NCBI GenBank assembly: GCA_009731375.1
Contig: BJOX01000374.1
Coordinates: 321,101 to 376,963 of the forward strand
Reading direction: 5' to 3'
Length of the DNA stretch: 55,863 bases
Source of the DNA: Paulinella micropora
Taxonomy: Eukaryota > Cercozoa > Imbricatea > Euglyphida
Part shown: positions 31,293-42,440 of the stretch, piece by piece
Layout of the letters: each line of letters opens with the position of its first letter
Position numbering within the stretch: position 1 is the first letter of the stretch
Program-made: the position numbers and the translations under genes
Notes under the pieces: generated by a model
The model's database searches: none
Told to the model about the DNA's origin: nothing
Seen by the model: only the letters and a program-made list of their open reading frames with translations

Positions 31293-33623
31293 AAGAAAAG
31301 CAACATCACGCTCAATTTTCTTAGTTACCCAGTTCATGTTGGGCAGCTTCTTCGGACGAGCAGTGACTGCAACACACACATACATAAATGAGTATGCCTG
31401 CAATATATGTAGCAAAACAATACCTGGCTCTTTGATGTAAGGCAAAATATCTGCACCATCTGGACTGTCACCAACTCCGTGCCAATACTTCTGGGTATCC
31501 CCCCAAGTTTTGACTCTGACCCTAGGCAAGCCTCTACTCTCTTCATTCCCAGCCAAGTACTGCCAAGCTAAGGGCCTATTCCAATATTTGAGGCTATGGT
31601 TGACGCTATCTGCGAAGTAGGCATCCCAGTCAAACTCAGAAGCTAAAAGTAAAAGGCAGTAAGATTCCTTATTCTTTTTGAAGCCTAACATAAGTTTGAA
31701 CAGTGCTTGCGCAAAATTAGTGGTCATTAGCGTGGTATTGTAGCCTAAGTAGCGCAAAACAAAAAACTTTTGGTCTTGAACCGAGTGAGAGTGCAACCGA
31801 GTGAGAGTGCTTAGTCACCATTCTGTGGGTTTCGATGTTAGACTTCCAGTTCTTTTTGATCAAATGACACAGAAACATCATGGTAGTGTCGGCTGTGTTC
31901 TCGATACCCCATCCCAGTCTATGTACAGCTTCACAGCTGCCTTAGTCCGGGGGTGATATAACTCCCAACGCAAAAGCCAATAAAGAAACGTGATGTTTGA
32001 GTTTGGACCGTGAGATATGTTGGGTAAATGGCAAAGAATGAAGTTCATGTTGTGCGCATACATGATAGCACCACTTGCATGAAGTCTGACTACATACCTG
32101 TCCCTAAAGTCAGAGGAGCCGCGCGAACACCAAGGCAAATGAATAGGCCTTGTCATATCGATGGTCATGGCAGTCACTCGCTGCACGTCTTTGCCCCTAT
32201 GTCAGGAGAAAAAAATTAACTGTTAAAACCCCCTTGAAAAATTGCAATATTACCCTTCGACCGCCCGTCGCATGCTGCCACGGCGATCGGCGCGATGAAG
32301 TTTGTTGTGAATACGATTAGAGATCCTCCCATTGTCCGCTTCTGCCTTACTTTTGAATCTAAAAGAAAGAAAAAATCAAACCCAAGAAAGCAAAAACCAA
32401 AAAAAAAAAAATACCCTATTCGATGAGCGTCGGCAAGCTCCGTGCAAATCATGCATTTAGCAAAATCTCCCTTTCGAATCGGCTTGACCATGCCAAACTC
32501 CGCCTTCCAAACCTGACGAACTAAACTTTCGCTAGGACCTCTGGCATCTACTGGACCACTCAAAACAAGGATTTGCTGGGAGGCATTCCACTCCTTCATC
32601 ACGTACCCATAAATCTTAGGGAAATCCATTGTATTTTGGAGATGAAAAAACCCATCTGCAATTGCCTCGCTTTCCTGCTCTACGAAAAACCTTTTATGCA
32701 ACAATGCCCATGCAAGGTCCTCAGTCGGCGATGTTGCTTTTCCATAGTCAGCAAAGAAGGTGTTGTCCTCCTTCAGACCAGCTGAAGCCCTCCTCATGGT
32801 TTTCTCCCCAACTCCATGAAGCCTTTGCCACATTTTGCGACATATACGGACACCCTTAAAACGATACTCAACATTCCCTTGCACATTTTGCATACTTAGA
32901 AGCATTCCAGCTGCCCAGCTAGCTAGCTCGGCTCTTTTCAGCTGCACTGAATCAGTTCTAGCCTTAACCGCAGCAAAGGGATCGATCCATTTGTTGCATT
33001 GCAAATTGACCAGCAGGATTCCTCCATTTCCTGCTTCAACTCGGACCAAGTACAACACAAGTACTTCTTGAAACTTTTCGGCCTTGTCTCCCTACCTGGT
33101 AGCTTTTTTTTTAAGTTTTTTTTTTTAGTCTTTTTAGGTTTGCCTTAGCAGTGACGGAGCTACTTGTAGTGGTACGAGGGATGGGGATTTGAAGTGTAAT
33201 GTATAGAGGTAATGTACTTGTTCGAAAGTCAAGATCTATGTCTTGTGTGTCGTGATGTGGTGTAATAGTATTACCAGGGGTAAAGAAAGGCACATGTACA
33301 GATGATGAAGGTGTAGCTGTAGGTTGGAAAGAATGAATGTCAGACTTAAAAACAGATGCAAAATTGCTGGTAGATGAAAGAGATTGAGGCGCTGGCTCAT
33401 TACAAAGACTAGCAGTACAAATGGTAGAGGACACAGGAGGTGGGGGGTGGGCCAAACCAGTCTAAAAGGAAGACAAGGAAGGGAGGGTAGAGGACACAGG
33501 TGGAGTAGGTGGAGGGTCTGGAGCAGTGTCCGCATTGGAGCGGAACGGTAGCACGGGCGCACTTCCTCCAAAAACCTTCAGGAATGATGCACCCAACGCG
33601 CCTCCAACTAGTTTCCTCTTCAT
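31245..33623 (-). pseudogene. Transposase-like gene with introns (DUF7869-like)
   Basis: Minus strand. The start at 33623 (MKRKLVGGALGASFLKVFGG) begins a Pro/Ser/Thr-rich region over two or more exons down to about 33111. The core exon 33058-32415 includes GVGEKTMRRASAGLKED, a stretch ending in VWKAEFGMVKPIRKG, and DFAKCMICTEL with a CxxC pair. Exons 32358-32254 and 32196 onward join in consistent phase 2 through GT..AG introns. The next part has TAMTIDMTRP, LHASGAIMYAHN and KLYIDWDG, which I take as the catalytic-core region with candidate acidic residues. A one-base frame change follows at about 31910, then IENTADTTMMFLCHLI, and a last frame 31796-31245. The pattern resembles a transposase-like family common in algae and invertebrates. 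Family naming is from memory. The copy looks inactive. Confidence 0.5.
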
Positions 33624-34186
33624 GGCGCTGTTCAAAACATAAATTGATATGAGAAACAAAACAAAAACAATCATATATACCTAAATTTTGCCTCGGTAGT
33701 TGCTGCCTCTCAAAGTAGCACTGCATCAAAACACAAACAAAACATGGATTGAGCAGGTCATACAAACAAAACAACAAAGACATACCTGCTAACTCACGTT
33801 GAGAGGCCCCATGAGGCAAGGGACGCAACTAAACAAACATGGCTTGCAAAATGAGTTTTGCCTCAGGGGTTCCGGAAACGAATACATTGGGAAAAGGAAC
33901 AAGGAAAAAAATGAGAACAGAGGAAAGATAGTAGAAAAAAATCCAGTTTGGTAACCTGGCCTGCGTCGTTGCAGCCAGCACCTAGGTGGGCAAGCGCCAC
34001 AAAGAAACATGGGAGGCACAACTAGTTGCCTCCCAGGTTCCTAAAAGGCACCCACAGACGTCAGTTTCAGCTGAAAAAAAAAACAGGCACTGATAAACGT
34101 ATGTTTGGTAGTATGAAAGGCTTAATGCGCTTCCGAGAAAGTGTCTAATTGCTGCAATACAACATGAAAGGTGAGCTGACAACACC
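33624..34186. promoter_or_regulatory. Divergent intergenic region
   Basis: Lies between the minus-strand transposase-like gene and the plus-strand lysine-rich gene, so both promoters are expected here. No TATA box could be assigned with confidence. A repeated ATGAAAGG occurs at 34164 and at the chosen start, 34187. Confidence 0.35.
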
Positions 34187-37118
34187 ATGAAAGGGGTTGT
34201 CGCTTTGGAAGCCAAAACTTGCGGTTACACCCCAAGTCAAAAAATTACTTCACCGGTTGGACTGCCTTTTTTCCGGGCCGGAATGACGGTTGACTTTTTA
34301 CTTCGACGCGGTTTTGAAAAAGGTTCACAACCCCCGAAGCGTCGCCCAAAGCGTCAAAAACGAGCAACCCCACTTCAACTCAAGGCAGTATGTCGAAAGT
34401 AAGTGGCCTCCTGCTGCCTTAAGTGCCTCTCTCTGTGTGCTTTCAAGTGTGTAGTGCTGAATTCTTGGATTGTTTTTTTGTCTGAAGGTGGGCACGCTTT
34501 TGGGCTACAGAAAGAGTGCCGACGGAGCAGTCTACCTGGAGGTGGATGCAACGGACAATTGGCTCCTGCTGGGCAACGTGAACAAGAAAGGGGTCCTGGA
34601 GTTGTCTGGGGTCGTAGACCAGGCGTCCTACGTGGAGCAAAGGCAGCCGCTCTATGATTGGCCAGCGGATGGCCAGTGGAAAAACGTTTGCGAGGGCTTC
34701 ATGGTTCGTTGGAACGCGACCACCAAGTTTCCGTTGCCACCAACAGAATGGAAGGAGGGTGGCGGGGGAACTGGAAAGAGAAAGAGAGAGCAGAAAGAAG
34801 TAAAAAGATACGAAGATGAACACCAACAGCCTAAAAAAGAAAAAAGCCTAAGAAGAAAAAAGAAGACGAAGAGACAGAGAGCAGAGAGGCAAACAAAGAG
34901 GAGACAGATGAGAACAAAGACAAGAAAGGCAAGGAGACAGACAAAGACAAAGACAAGGAGACAGACAAAGACAAAAACAAGAGCAAAAAGAAAAACAAGA
35001 GCAAAAACAAGAACACAAAGAAAAAAGACAAGAGCACAAAGCCAAGCAAGAAGACGGAGGAAGACAACACAAAGAACAAAGACGATGACAAGGACGAAGA
35101 CGATGACAAGGACGAAGAGTCTGACGATGACAAAGCCATTTGGCACAAAAAAGAAAGAAGGAAACAAAAAAAAGAAACCAGAGAAAGTGATTTTGAGTGA
35201 AGCACAGGAGGAAGAAAGAAGAAAACTGTTGGCTAGGATCGAACAACAAGCAAAAGAAGACGAAGATAAAAGACAAGACAGAGAAAGAAAAGATAGAGAA
35301 AAGGCCGACGCAGAGAAAAAGATAAAAGATGACGAGGAGAAAAAGAGAAAAGATGACGAGGAGAAAAGGGAAAGAGAGGAGAGAGAAAGATTGGAACAAA
35401 AACAGAGAGACGAACGAGCCAGAGCACAGGCAGATATACAGTCTGAGAAAGACAAGGCCCCCCCTCCGAATGATGACACCCCACCGNNNNNNNNNNAAAG
35501 AAGGATGAGCCCCCTCCAAAGAAGGATGACACTCCTCCAAAGGACACCCCACCGAAGGATGACACCCCACCGAAGGATAGCCCTAAACCCCCCAACCTTC
35601 CTGTCCATGATGGCTTCGTGTGCCATGCTACCACCAACTACTCCTTCATAGAAGGGGAAACAGTTGTGGGTGTTCATCTTGTGTATGCAAACCCCGGCCC
35701 CAATAAGACGCCTTGCCACATGGCTGTACTGCAGTCCCTCCAAGCCAAAAACTTGAAAAACTTGCCTGTTTATCCTAGGAAGCAGCTGATGAGTAGGGAG
35801 GGCGAGGAATTCACTGCGTGTGGGTATGTATATTGATGAATTTATGATTTCATTTTTTGTTTGTTTGTTTGTTTGTTTGTTTGTTTGTTTGGTTGTTTGT
35901 TTTAGACCGGCCACCAAGCTGTCCACGCAGTTTTTGAAGAAAGGCGAATCTGACATTACAGACTTGCCGAAATCGTTTTCAATTTCTCGTCACGCGAAGG
36001 ACCGAACGACCGGGGAGGTGTTCCGTCAGCTCCAGTTTGTTGGTCAGAAAGTCATCGATCCCGTGCGTTCCGCTTTACTCAAAGACCTACCTCAAGCAGT
36101 GTGGGACAAAGAGATTGCCCCCGACATGGCAAAGATGGCTATACAGTACGATGGCCATGGAAACATCGTTCATCGCCCGGTGGAACAGCTCCCAGTAGTT
36201 TACGAATTCGAGTGGCTGCGTGATCAGCCAGAGCTGAACGGAGAGTATGCTAACGGTAGGCCCAAGAGAGCGACCAAGGCACCTGCGCCTGAGACTCCAC
36301 CGGCGCCCCAGGTAGAAGACATTTCCAGCAGTGATGACGAACTTGTTGATGTTAACATTTTCTTTCGCGGCGAAACACTATCCTTTCGTGTTCCTTTCGA
36401 TGACATTTCTATCACTTCCATTACTGCAAATATGTAATCAGCGTGCTTCTCCTTTGATACGCTGCAGGAACCTGCAAAGGCCACTTGCAAGCAGGAAGGA
36501 AAAGCAACCCGACGGCCAAGGGGAAGGAAAAGCAAGCCTAGCCCAAAGGAAGCTGAGGAGACGCCTGGCAGTGTGGCGACAGTGGTCCGTACCGAACAGG
36601 CTGAGCCGGTCACACTTGATTCCATCAAATTGCTCTTGAAGGAAATGTCTGTACCGAAATCTTCCCCTTCAGTACCGCCTGTCAGTGACACTAACAAGGA
36701 TCTTTCTAAGGAGCAGCCGAAGGTGGAAAATGGTACGGTTCCACCATCAGCAGGGAAGGAAAGTGAAGCGAATGATTTCAGTGCTATTAAGCAGTCGAAT
36801 TTGCTCCTACAGGCTGAACTAGCAAAACTGAGACAATCGATTTCTGAAGCTCAGCCTGTATTGGCTAAGGTTTTACGTGTGACACAGTCAGGCAATAATT
36901 TGGTTTCTGGTTCCAATAAAATGCAGGTTGCAACCACTAACAGTAAGCAGCAACGTCAGCAACTGTTGGAGGAATTAGCATCACCTCAGCCACATTCCAG
37001 CTCAAACATTTTGCAATATCACCTCATGGTTGAGCAACAAATGTTGCAACCGCAACAATACTATAATCAACAATTGTTGGAACACCAACACAAGCAAGCC
37101 CTCGCGTTCAACTGCTAA
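34187..37118 (+). CDS. Four-exon lysine-rich protein of the 14-kb element
   Basis: Exons 34187-34387, 34488-35823, 35906-36311 and 36468-37118 join in frame (donors GTATGT, GTATGT, GTAGAA; acceptors TGAAG, TTTTAG, CTGCAG). Exon 1 starts MKGVVALEAKTCGYTPSQKI. Exon 2 has a compact domain (VGTLLGYRKSADGAVYLEVD) and then a long Lys/Asp/Glu-rich region. At about 34850 the most protein-like frame changes by one base at an A-run and later returns, and a 10-N gap falls at 35487-35496. Then come PPKDDTPP repeats and a second compact domain (HDGFVCHATTNYSFIEG). Exon 3 has RPKRATKAPAPETPP and an acidic patch. Exon 4 has an AT-hook-like RRPRGRKSKP and a Gln-rich helical C-terminus. No family is recognised. 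DNA or chromatin binding is plausible. Confidence 0.5.
35487..35496. other. Assembly gap (10 N)
   Basis: Ten Ns inside the proline/aspartate repeat of the lysine-rich gene; the repeat probably prevented assembly. Confidence 0.95.
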
Positions 37119-37156
37119 AGCAACTTTTGTTTTGATTACTAGTAATTATTAAATTG

Positions 37157-37748
37157 GCACATCAATTTGACTTAGTGAAATTTTAAGATATACGCACTGT
37201 CCGAAGGCAAAATTAAAGTTATACAATATTACTAACAAGTCAAGTTAAGATTTAATATAAAATTAATATATCTGAATTCTCCGCAGTTGAATTACTGAAT
37301 AGGAACGTACATTCCGTTGTTTTTCTGCCTCCTTTATATTTTGTATATTTATGACTTAGGCGAATTTTCGAGTCACGCAAAATTTTCAAGTCACATAACT
37401 CAAATTGTTTTTGTGGTGATAGGTGCAAGTAAATATTAAATAAAGTTGAATTATAAGTTAAATAAATGAAAATAATCGAAATTAAATTAAATCCCTTGCA
37501 AAATAGAGGCAAAATCTTTGCAAAAAGTTGGCAAAAATTATTAATATTTGCCACATAAATCATTATATTTTTGCCACAAAAACACTTGAATTACTTGAAA
37601 ATTAATTTAAATTTGATTTTCATTAATTAATAATGTTCCCCATCAAGAATATGCAAGAAACAAGCAAGAAACAAGCAGGAATTTGCCTCTTGATTTCTAT
37701 TAATTGCCTGTGGCAAAGTAGGCAAAAGGTACTAGTCCTTTTGAACCT
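37157..37748 (-). repeat. Right terminal inverted repeat
   Basis: Reverse complement of 23606-24197. The next base, 37749, begins an open frame encoding the primase-helicase fragment. Confidence 0.85.
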
Positions 37749-40290
37749 ATCACATGGTATAATGCCAAAGCCAGAGTTACCATTTACAGCCGCATCCTGA
37801 GTGTCTATTGCTGCAACACTGAATGCACAGCAAAAAAGTACCCAGAGCATTTCGATCTGGACGAGCTAGAAAGAACAAAGGCGGCATGGCAACGGGAATG
37901 GGAGGCCGACTACGCCGACGAGGAGGATTTCGAGAGCAATGACCCCGACGACGACGAGGAGAAGGAAGAAAAAGAAGGAAACTACTTTGCAGGCTCGAGC
38001 TCAAGCAGCGACCCTCGCGGGCAGCCCGCGTTGGCGGGCGGGGGTGCAGCTGCGACGGACAGCTCTGCGCTTGAAAGCTGGTGCAGCAATCGTGAGGTTA
38101 GAACGTTTCTACGCGACGAGCGCGACCATACCAGCGGCGTTTCCTTCGTTGTCAGGAATAGGCCCGAACTTGGCCCGGGCAACTTCTACATCCAATATAA
38201 GGGGTCTCGTCGCCATCCATGCCCTGCCTATGCTGGCGTCTTTCATGTTTCGAATAACGCTTCAATCACCGCTTTTCCTAATACCCGCAGCTTGCAATTG
38301 TCCATTTCTTGCCATGAAAGCGAGTGCTGCAAAAGGGGTTCGGTTGTTTTTGAGCTGGCGCCAAAAGGAACAGAGGGGAAAGAAAATGAAGGACAGCAAG
38401 AAAAAGACACGGCCGACGGAGAGGACGGAGCCCTTGGCCAGGATGAGTCCGGCGAGGAGACAGACGAGAAAGACTACATCGACATCCAAGAATATGAAGA
38501 GAAACTGAATGAACTACTGGCTCCGCTGCAGGATCCGACGAAGCCGGCACGTCGCTATATCGGGGAAAACCTTCCGTGTATTCGCCTTAGAATATGCATT
38601 CAGAACAAGAAAGATTGTATGAAAGAGGCCATTGACTTCTTTGTGTCTCACTGGCACGATGCAGCCAGCAACGGACGCCTGGTTAAGCCCCTGGACGAAA
38701 AGCAAGCTCGTTGGTCCCCTGCAAAGNNNNNNNNNNTGGACGAAAGGCAAGCTCGTTGGTCCCCTGCAAAGCTTTTTGAGGACGAGTACAAAAGAGCTCG
38801 CGAAAGATTCATGGAGAGACTAACTCTTTTTTTTGAACCCTTATCTGTGCGAGTTAGACGCGATGGGCAAACGACTTTATGCTGTTTTGGTCGTATCTCC
38901 AGGTGGGACAGAAAAAAAGTGAGTCATTGAAAACAAAAACGAATTTCTAGGCCGCGGTGGAATTTTCCCCCCTGGAAGTCCCGCCCCAAGCCATTCGCTG
39001 GTCTCCAGGCGCTAAGGCGACTAAGCAGCCCCCCCACATTGCCGCCAAAAAGGCACCCAAGCAACAAAACACTACCACTCCAACCCTTCTTCGCAGCAAC
39101 GTGATTCGCATCTGGTCGGAGAACTCCAGTCATCGCTGGGCAAATTCGATGGAGAATTTTTTTTTACCGTGCGTGACGAAGAGCTGAACAACGCACGATC
39201 CGGTGACTACGAATCGACCTATCTGAACGCATTCACTGGTTTCAGAGTCACGCCTGCGCAGATAGAGGCTTTCATGGAGGCGCGGGGGCTCGACGATACC
39301 GCCATGGTCGGCCTCACACAACCACTCCGGGAATACATTGCACGACATCCTGGCTGGGGGAGTCACACAAATGTATCTTTACATGCAAAAGTGGTTCCAG
39401 ACCTTATTAAGAGATGGCACCAAACCAGAGCAGGCGCTGGTCTTCATTTCTTTGCCTGGGGCGAAAAACCACGCTTGTCGACCTGCTTATACGCGTGATC
39501 GGAGCCAACTTGGTTTTCAAAACCAGCAAGCCGGAGGAGGTTTTCGGCAAACATAACTCACAGCTAGCGGGCAAGATCCTGGTAGTTTCGGAGGAGGCCG
39601 TGCACAGCACAACCAAGCAGGGCTCTAACACAATCAGGGACATGATTACCAGTAAAACACAGAACATCAACGCCAAGTTCTTGCCCATCTACACGGTCTT
39701 AAACAAGGCAGGCCATATGTTTCTATCGAACCATGAAGATACAGTGAAGATTGAGAGAGGCGACCGACGCTACGTCTTCGTGCCCGTCTCCAACCGATTC
39801 GCCTGCCGTACGGGCACTCCGGCTTGTAAGGAGTACTTCGCTCGACTAGCCTCTCTGCCTGACGAAGTAATCGCTTGGCATTTCTTTCTTTACGTGGACC
39901 CTCAGGTCGATACGATAGACCTGAGACAAGATGCAGAGTACAACACCGAGGTCTTTTGGCGCAAGTGCCTATTCTAGCAGCCCTCTGCATGTCCAATATT
40001 TCTATGAAAAAATTACCACCGCCAAAGGCTATGGCGAAGAGAAAGGCTCGGTGGCGCAGTGGGGAGCTGAGCTATGGCGGGATCGTTACAATGGTTGGTG
40101 TCGCAGCAATCGCCGCGGGTCCTACACTGTGATAGACTGGCTGCGCTTCACGCGGGACCTGGCCTTTTATTTTAGGTGGGACGCACAAACAGACAGGCTA
40201 CTTGCAACTCTTTCACAAGAAGAGCAACAGCAGCACTGCCGCGCCCAAATCATGGGCATGCATGCCCGGAAGGAGGGCATGCTTGAATAA
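37749..40290 (+). pseudogene. Virus-like primase-helicase, copy 1 (5'-truncated, broken)
   Basis: Open from the first base after the inverted repeat. Early residues include VYCCNTECTAKKYPEHF. A primase-like zinc region follows (GNFYIQYKGSRRHP, then SCHESECCKRG, about 38180-38340), then an acidic linker, a conserved linker (ENLPCIRLRICIQ), and from about 39160 a superfamily-3 helicase region: EDEYKRARERF, VRDEELNNARSGDY, the Walker A area near 39455-39475, the Walker B-like KILVVSEEA at about 39570, and a polar sensor region ending about 39700. Breaks seen: a 10-N gap with duplicated flanks, a frame change near 38850, a TGA replacing the TGG of copy 2 near 38921, frame changes near 39340, 39465 and 39970. 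Such proteins replicate large DNA viruses and related elements. The 5' part is missing. Confidence 0.6.
38692..38771. other. Assembly gap with duplicated flanks
   Basis: About 34 bp (ggcaagctcgttggtccc and neighbours) occur on both sides of ten Ns at 38727-38736. The flanks differ at one position (aaaagc against aaaggc). This is best read as two overlapping contigs joined without merging, so the real gene probably has one copy. Confidence 0.75.
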
Positions 40291-40820
40291 AAGCAAACTG
40301 GCCCTTTTGGAGCGTGAAATTTCGTAATTTTTTTGATTAAAGGCACGTTTTTTTTTGTATACTGCATCAAGCCTCAGCTAGTTTCCTTGGCTGGTTTCCT
40401 GGTCCATTACTTAATACGCCAAGCCACTGCAGGGAAGAGCGAGGGTCGGAAATGAAATGATGTTCAGGCTGTTGTAGAAAGCACGCATTATTTTTTGTTC
40501 TGCTCCCCAAACGCGCGACTCCACACACTCCTCTCCCTCTTTCTCTCTCGCTCTCCCTTTCCCCCTCCCCCCGCTTCCTCCTACAGACGGGCGCACACTC
40601 CTCACACCCCCTTCTGGGGGGGGGGGGGGGGTTTTCTCCCCCTCGCCCTTTTCTACTCCTACTCTCCCTCTTATACACAAAAACTTAAATTTTTACTATC
40701 TTCATATCGACCACCCGAGATTTACGTTGGACCGGAAATTACAGGTAGAAAAGGATTTTTTCCATGTCTTCCAGGTTCTTTTCCCGTGGAAATTTTAGGA
40801 CCCCTCCGGACCGGTTCTCG
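40291..40820. other. Spacer downstream of primase-helicase copy 1
   Basis: No gene supported. It contains C/T-rich sequence at 40500-40600 and a run of about 17 G at 40616-40632. Open frames here are low complexity. Confidence 0.5.
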
Positions 40821-40931
40821 GTAACGGCTGACGTAGCCCTCCTAGGTGCCAACGGTTTTCTAACGTTTTTCCGGGGCCCGGAAAAACGTTAGAAAACCGT
40901 TAGCACGTAGGAGGGCTACGTTGGCCGTTAC
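40821..40931. terminator. 111-nt near-perfect hairpin
   Basis: Two arms of about 54 nt pair around a short GC-rich centre (ccggggcccgg) with only about four mismatches. The outer ends are gtaacggc/gccgttac and the inner part is ggttttctaacgtttttccgg paired with its complement. It sits between the plus-strand primase-helicase copy and the convergent minus-strand gene ending at 41313. Possible roles are a two-way transcription end signal, a replication or resolution site, or a folded-back insertion. Confidence 0.7.
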
Positions 40932-41312
40932 ATTTCAAAAAAGGTGGGGAGAGGGTGTAACGGTCGTTTTCCCGTGAAGTAAGCGGTGTCTGGGTTTTTC
41001 CGACGGGAGGTGTCATGTGACGAGAAAAGAGGGAAGGGGGTGCCCCCCATACCCCCAGGAGTGTGTGCCCAAAAAAGGGCAGGCGCTCAGCTGGTTGGGG
41101 GGCTTTCTTGTCGAATTGGAGCAGAAGGACTCAAGGGAAAAAAAACCTGCAGGCGCAAGGGTCTAAGTAAGTGCCACACTACTACAACCACGAAATTTTT
41201 TGCTCACAAATCATTTTCTAGGCAAACCTTTTTCTGGCAGCAAATCATCAAGTCCTCTCCGTTTCACTCGTGGCTCGGCCTGCGCGAGCGGCCTAATAGG
41301 CTTTTTAGCAAA
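40932..41312. other. Spacer between hairpin and the convergent gene
   Basis: Nothing recognised; one open frame (40986-41423) overlaps the minus-strand gene and lacks any domain. Confidence 0.4.
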
Positions 41313-42064
41313 CTAGGTGGCAGGAGGTTTATTCCCGCGACCTCTTGCCTGCGAGCGGCGCCTGCGCTTGAGCAAGGCCATCTGTGCTTCTACCACCATG
41401 CGATACGTTTTAGGCACTTCTAGCTCGCATACTCGGCGGGACAGCACTATCAAAGTCTCGTTGTCTGCCATGTCCATGCTGCCTTGAAAGAGATCCCGCA
41501 GCTTGAACTCGCTGCTTACATAGGCGACCCCCTTGTGCAGCTTGCGTGAAGGGACCTCCATCACCAACGACAGCACGTCACGCTTTACCACCTCCCAGCT
41601 TGACCATTCCTTACCGCCCAGCAGTCCGTAGAACATGAGGCTATTTAGCTTATCCTGAGCGGTAGGGGGCGGAACCTGTGCAGCCACGACGTCCCGGAAC
41701 GTGCGAGACACGCGCGACAGCCCCGCCGCTATTCGGTAGTAAACTGCCCGCGCGTCGGCCAAGCCGGGGGTCTGTCCGCCCAGCACGTAAGAGACCACCA
41801 GCCCGAGCGCCGCGGGACATACCGCCTTGTCCACTGCTACCGGCGGCCTCGCGGCCAACGTACGCAAAGAACACAGCTCTTTATGCAACTCCGGCAAGGG
41901 AGCCGCTCTAACCTCGCGCGCTTCTTCACGCCCGCTCGGGACAGCTGCCCGTTGATTTCACGGCATTCGGCCAGCCAAGCGCGCTTTTGGGCCGTAACAG
42001 ACTTTGTCCGAAGAGGCGCAGAGCTGGGCACGACGAAATGGGGTAGAGCACCTCCCATTGCCAT
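41313..42064 (-). pseudogene. Unknown protein between the primase-helicase copies
   Basis: Minus strand. It starts MAMGGALPHFVVPSSAPLRT at 42064 and changes frame near 41935 (after NGQLSRAGVKK). It then continues PELHKELCSLRTLAARPP for 194 codons to 41313, ending with a basic tail (LLKRRRRSQARGRG). It has alternating helical segments and a region ENETLIVL-like (MADNETLIVLSRRVCELEVP). No family is recognised. It points toward copy 1 and away from copy 2, a compact layout typical of viral or virus-derived DNA. The frame change suggests decay. Confidence 0.5.
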
Positions 42065-42440
42065 CTTTTGTTTTTGTCCCTTCTCTGTCTTTAAAACTCC
42101 CCGCCCTTCCTTTCTTTCGCTTGAGTCCAGAAAAACGGGAGGTTGGAGAGAAGGTCAAGGGGCAAGGGGGGGGCGCCCCGCCCTCCCTTTCCCTGTTCTT
42201 TATCTTACCCGAAAATCGATGCTGTCCTTTTTTCTTGGGATCTCTGAGGAAAGAGAGAGGCGGGGGGGGGGAGGGCACTCCGCTCCCTTGCCTTTTTTTT
42301 GCTTCCCCGCTCTCATACTGTTTTTTTTTCTCTGCTGGTTTTTTTATTTGTCCAAAGGATACACACATATAATAGAAGCTTCTACAGGGGAGACACTTGC
42401 AAAGAGGCTAGACATGTCGAGGCCAGCTCCAATGGAAACG
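42065..42440. other. Spacer upstream of primase-helicase copy 2
   Basis: Homopolymer-rich (runs of G, C and T). Open frames on both strands are low complexity. It may hold divergent promoters for the two flanking genes. Confidence 0.4.

Larger units (their letters stand above)
23606..37748. mobile_element. 14.1-kb DNA element with 592-bp terminal inverted repeats
   Basis: The ends 23606-24197 and 37157-37748 are reverse complements of each other with few differences, starting AGGTTCAAAAGGACTAGTACC. Inside are a transposase-like gene (minus), a SAP-domain gene (minus), a four-exon lysine-rich gene (plus), a nested pair of inverted arms, and long AT-rich DNA. The interior is much richer in A and T than either flank. 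No clear target-site duplication is visible, and the left flank is copia integrase while the right flank is an open primase-helicase frame. Long inverted ends, a transposase candidate and cargo genes make this a large cut-and-paste type element; the superfamily is not established. Confidence 0.65.
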
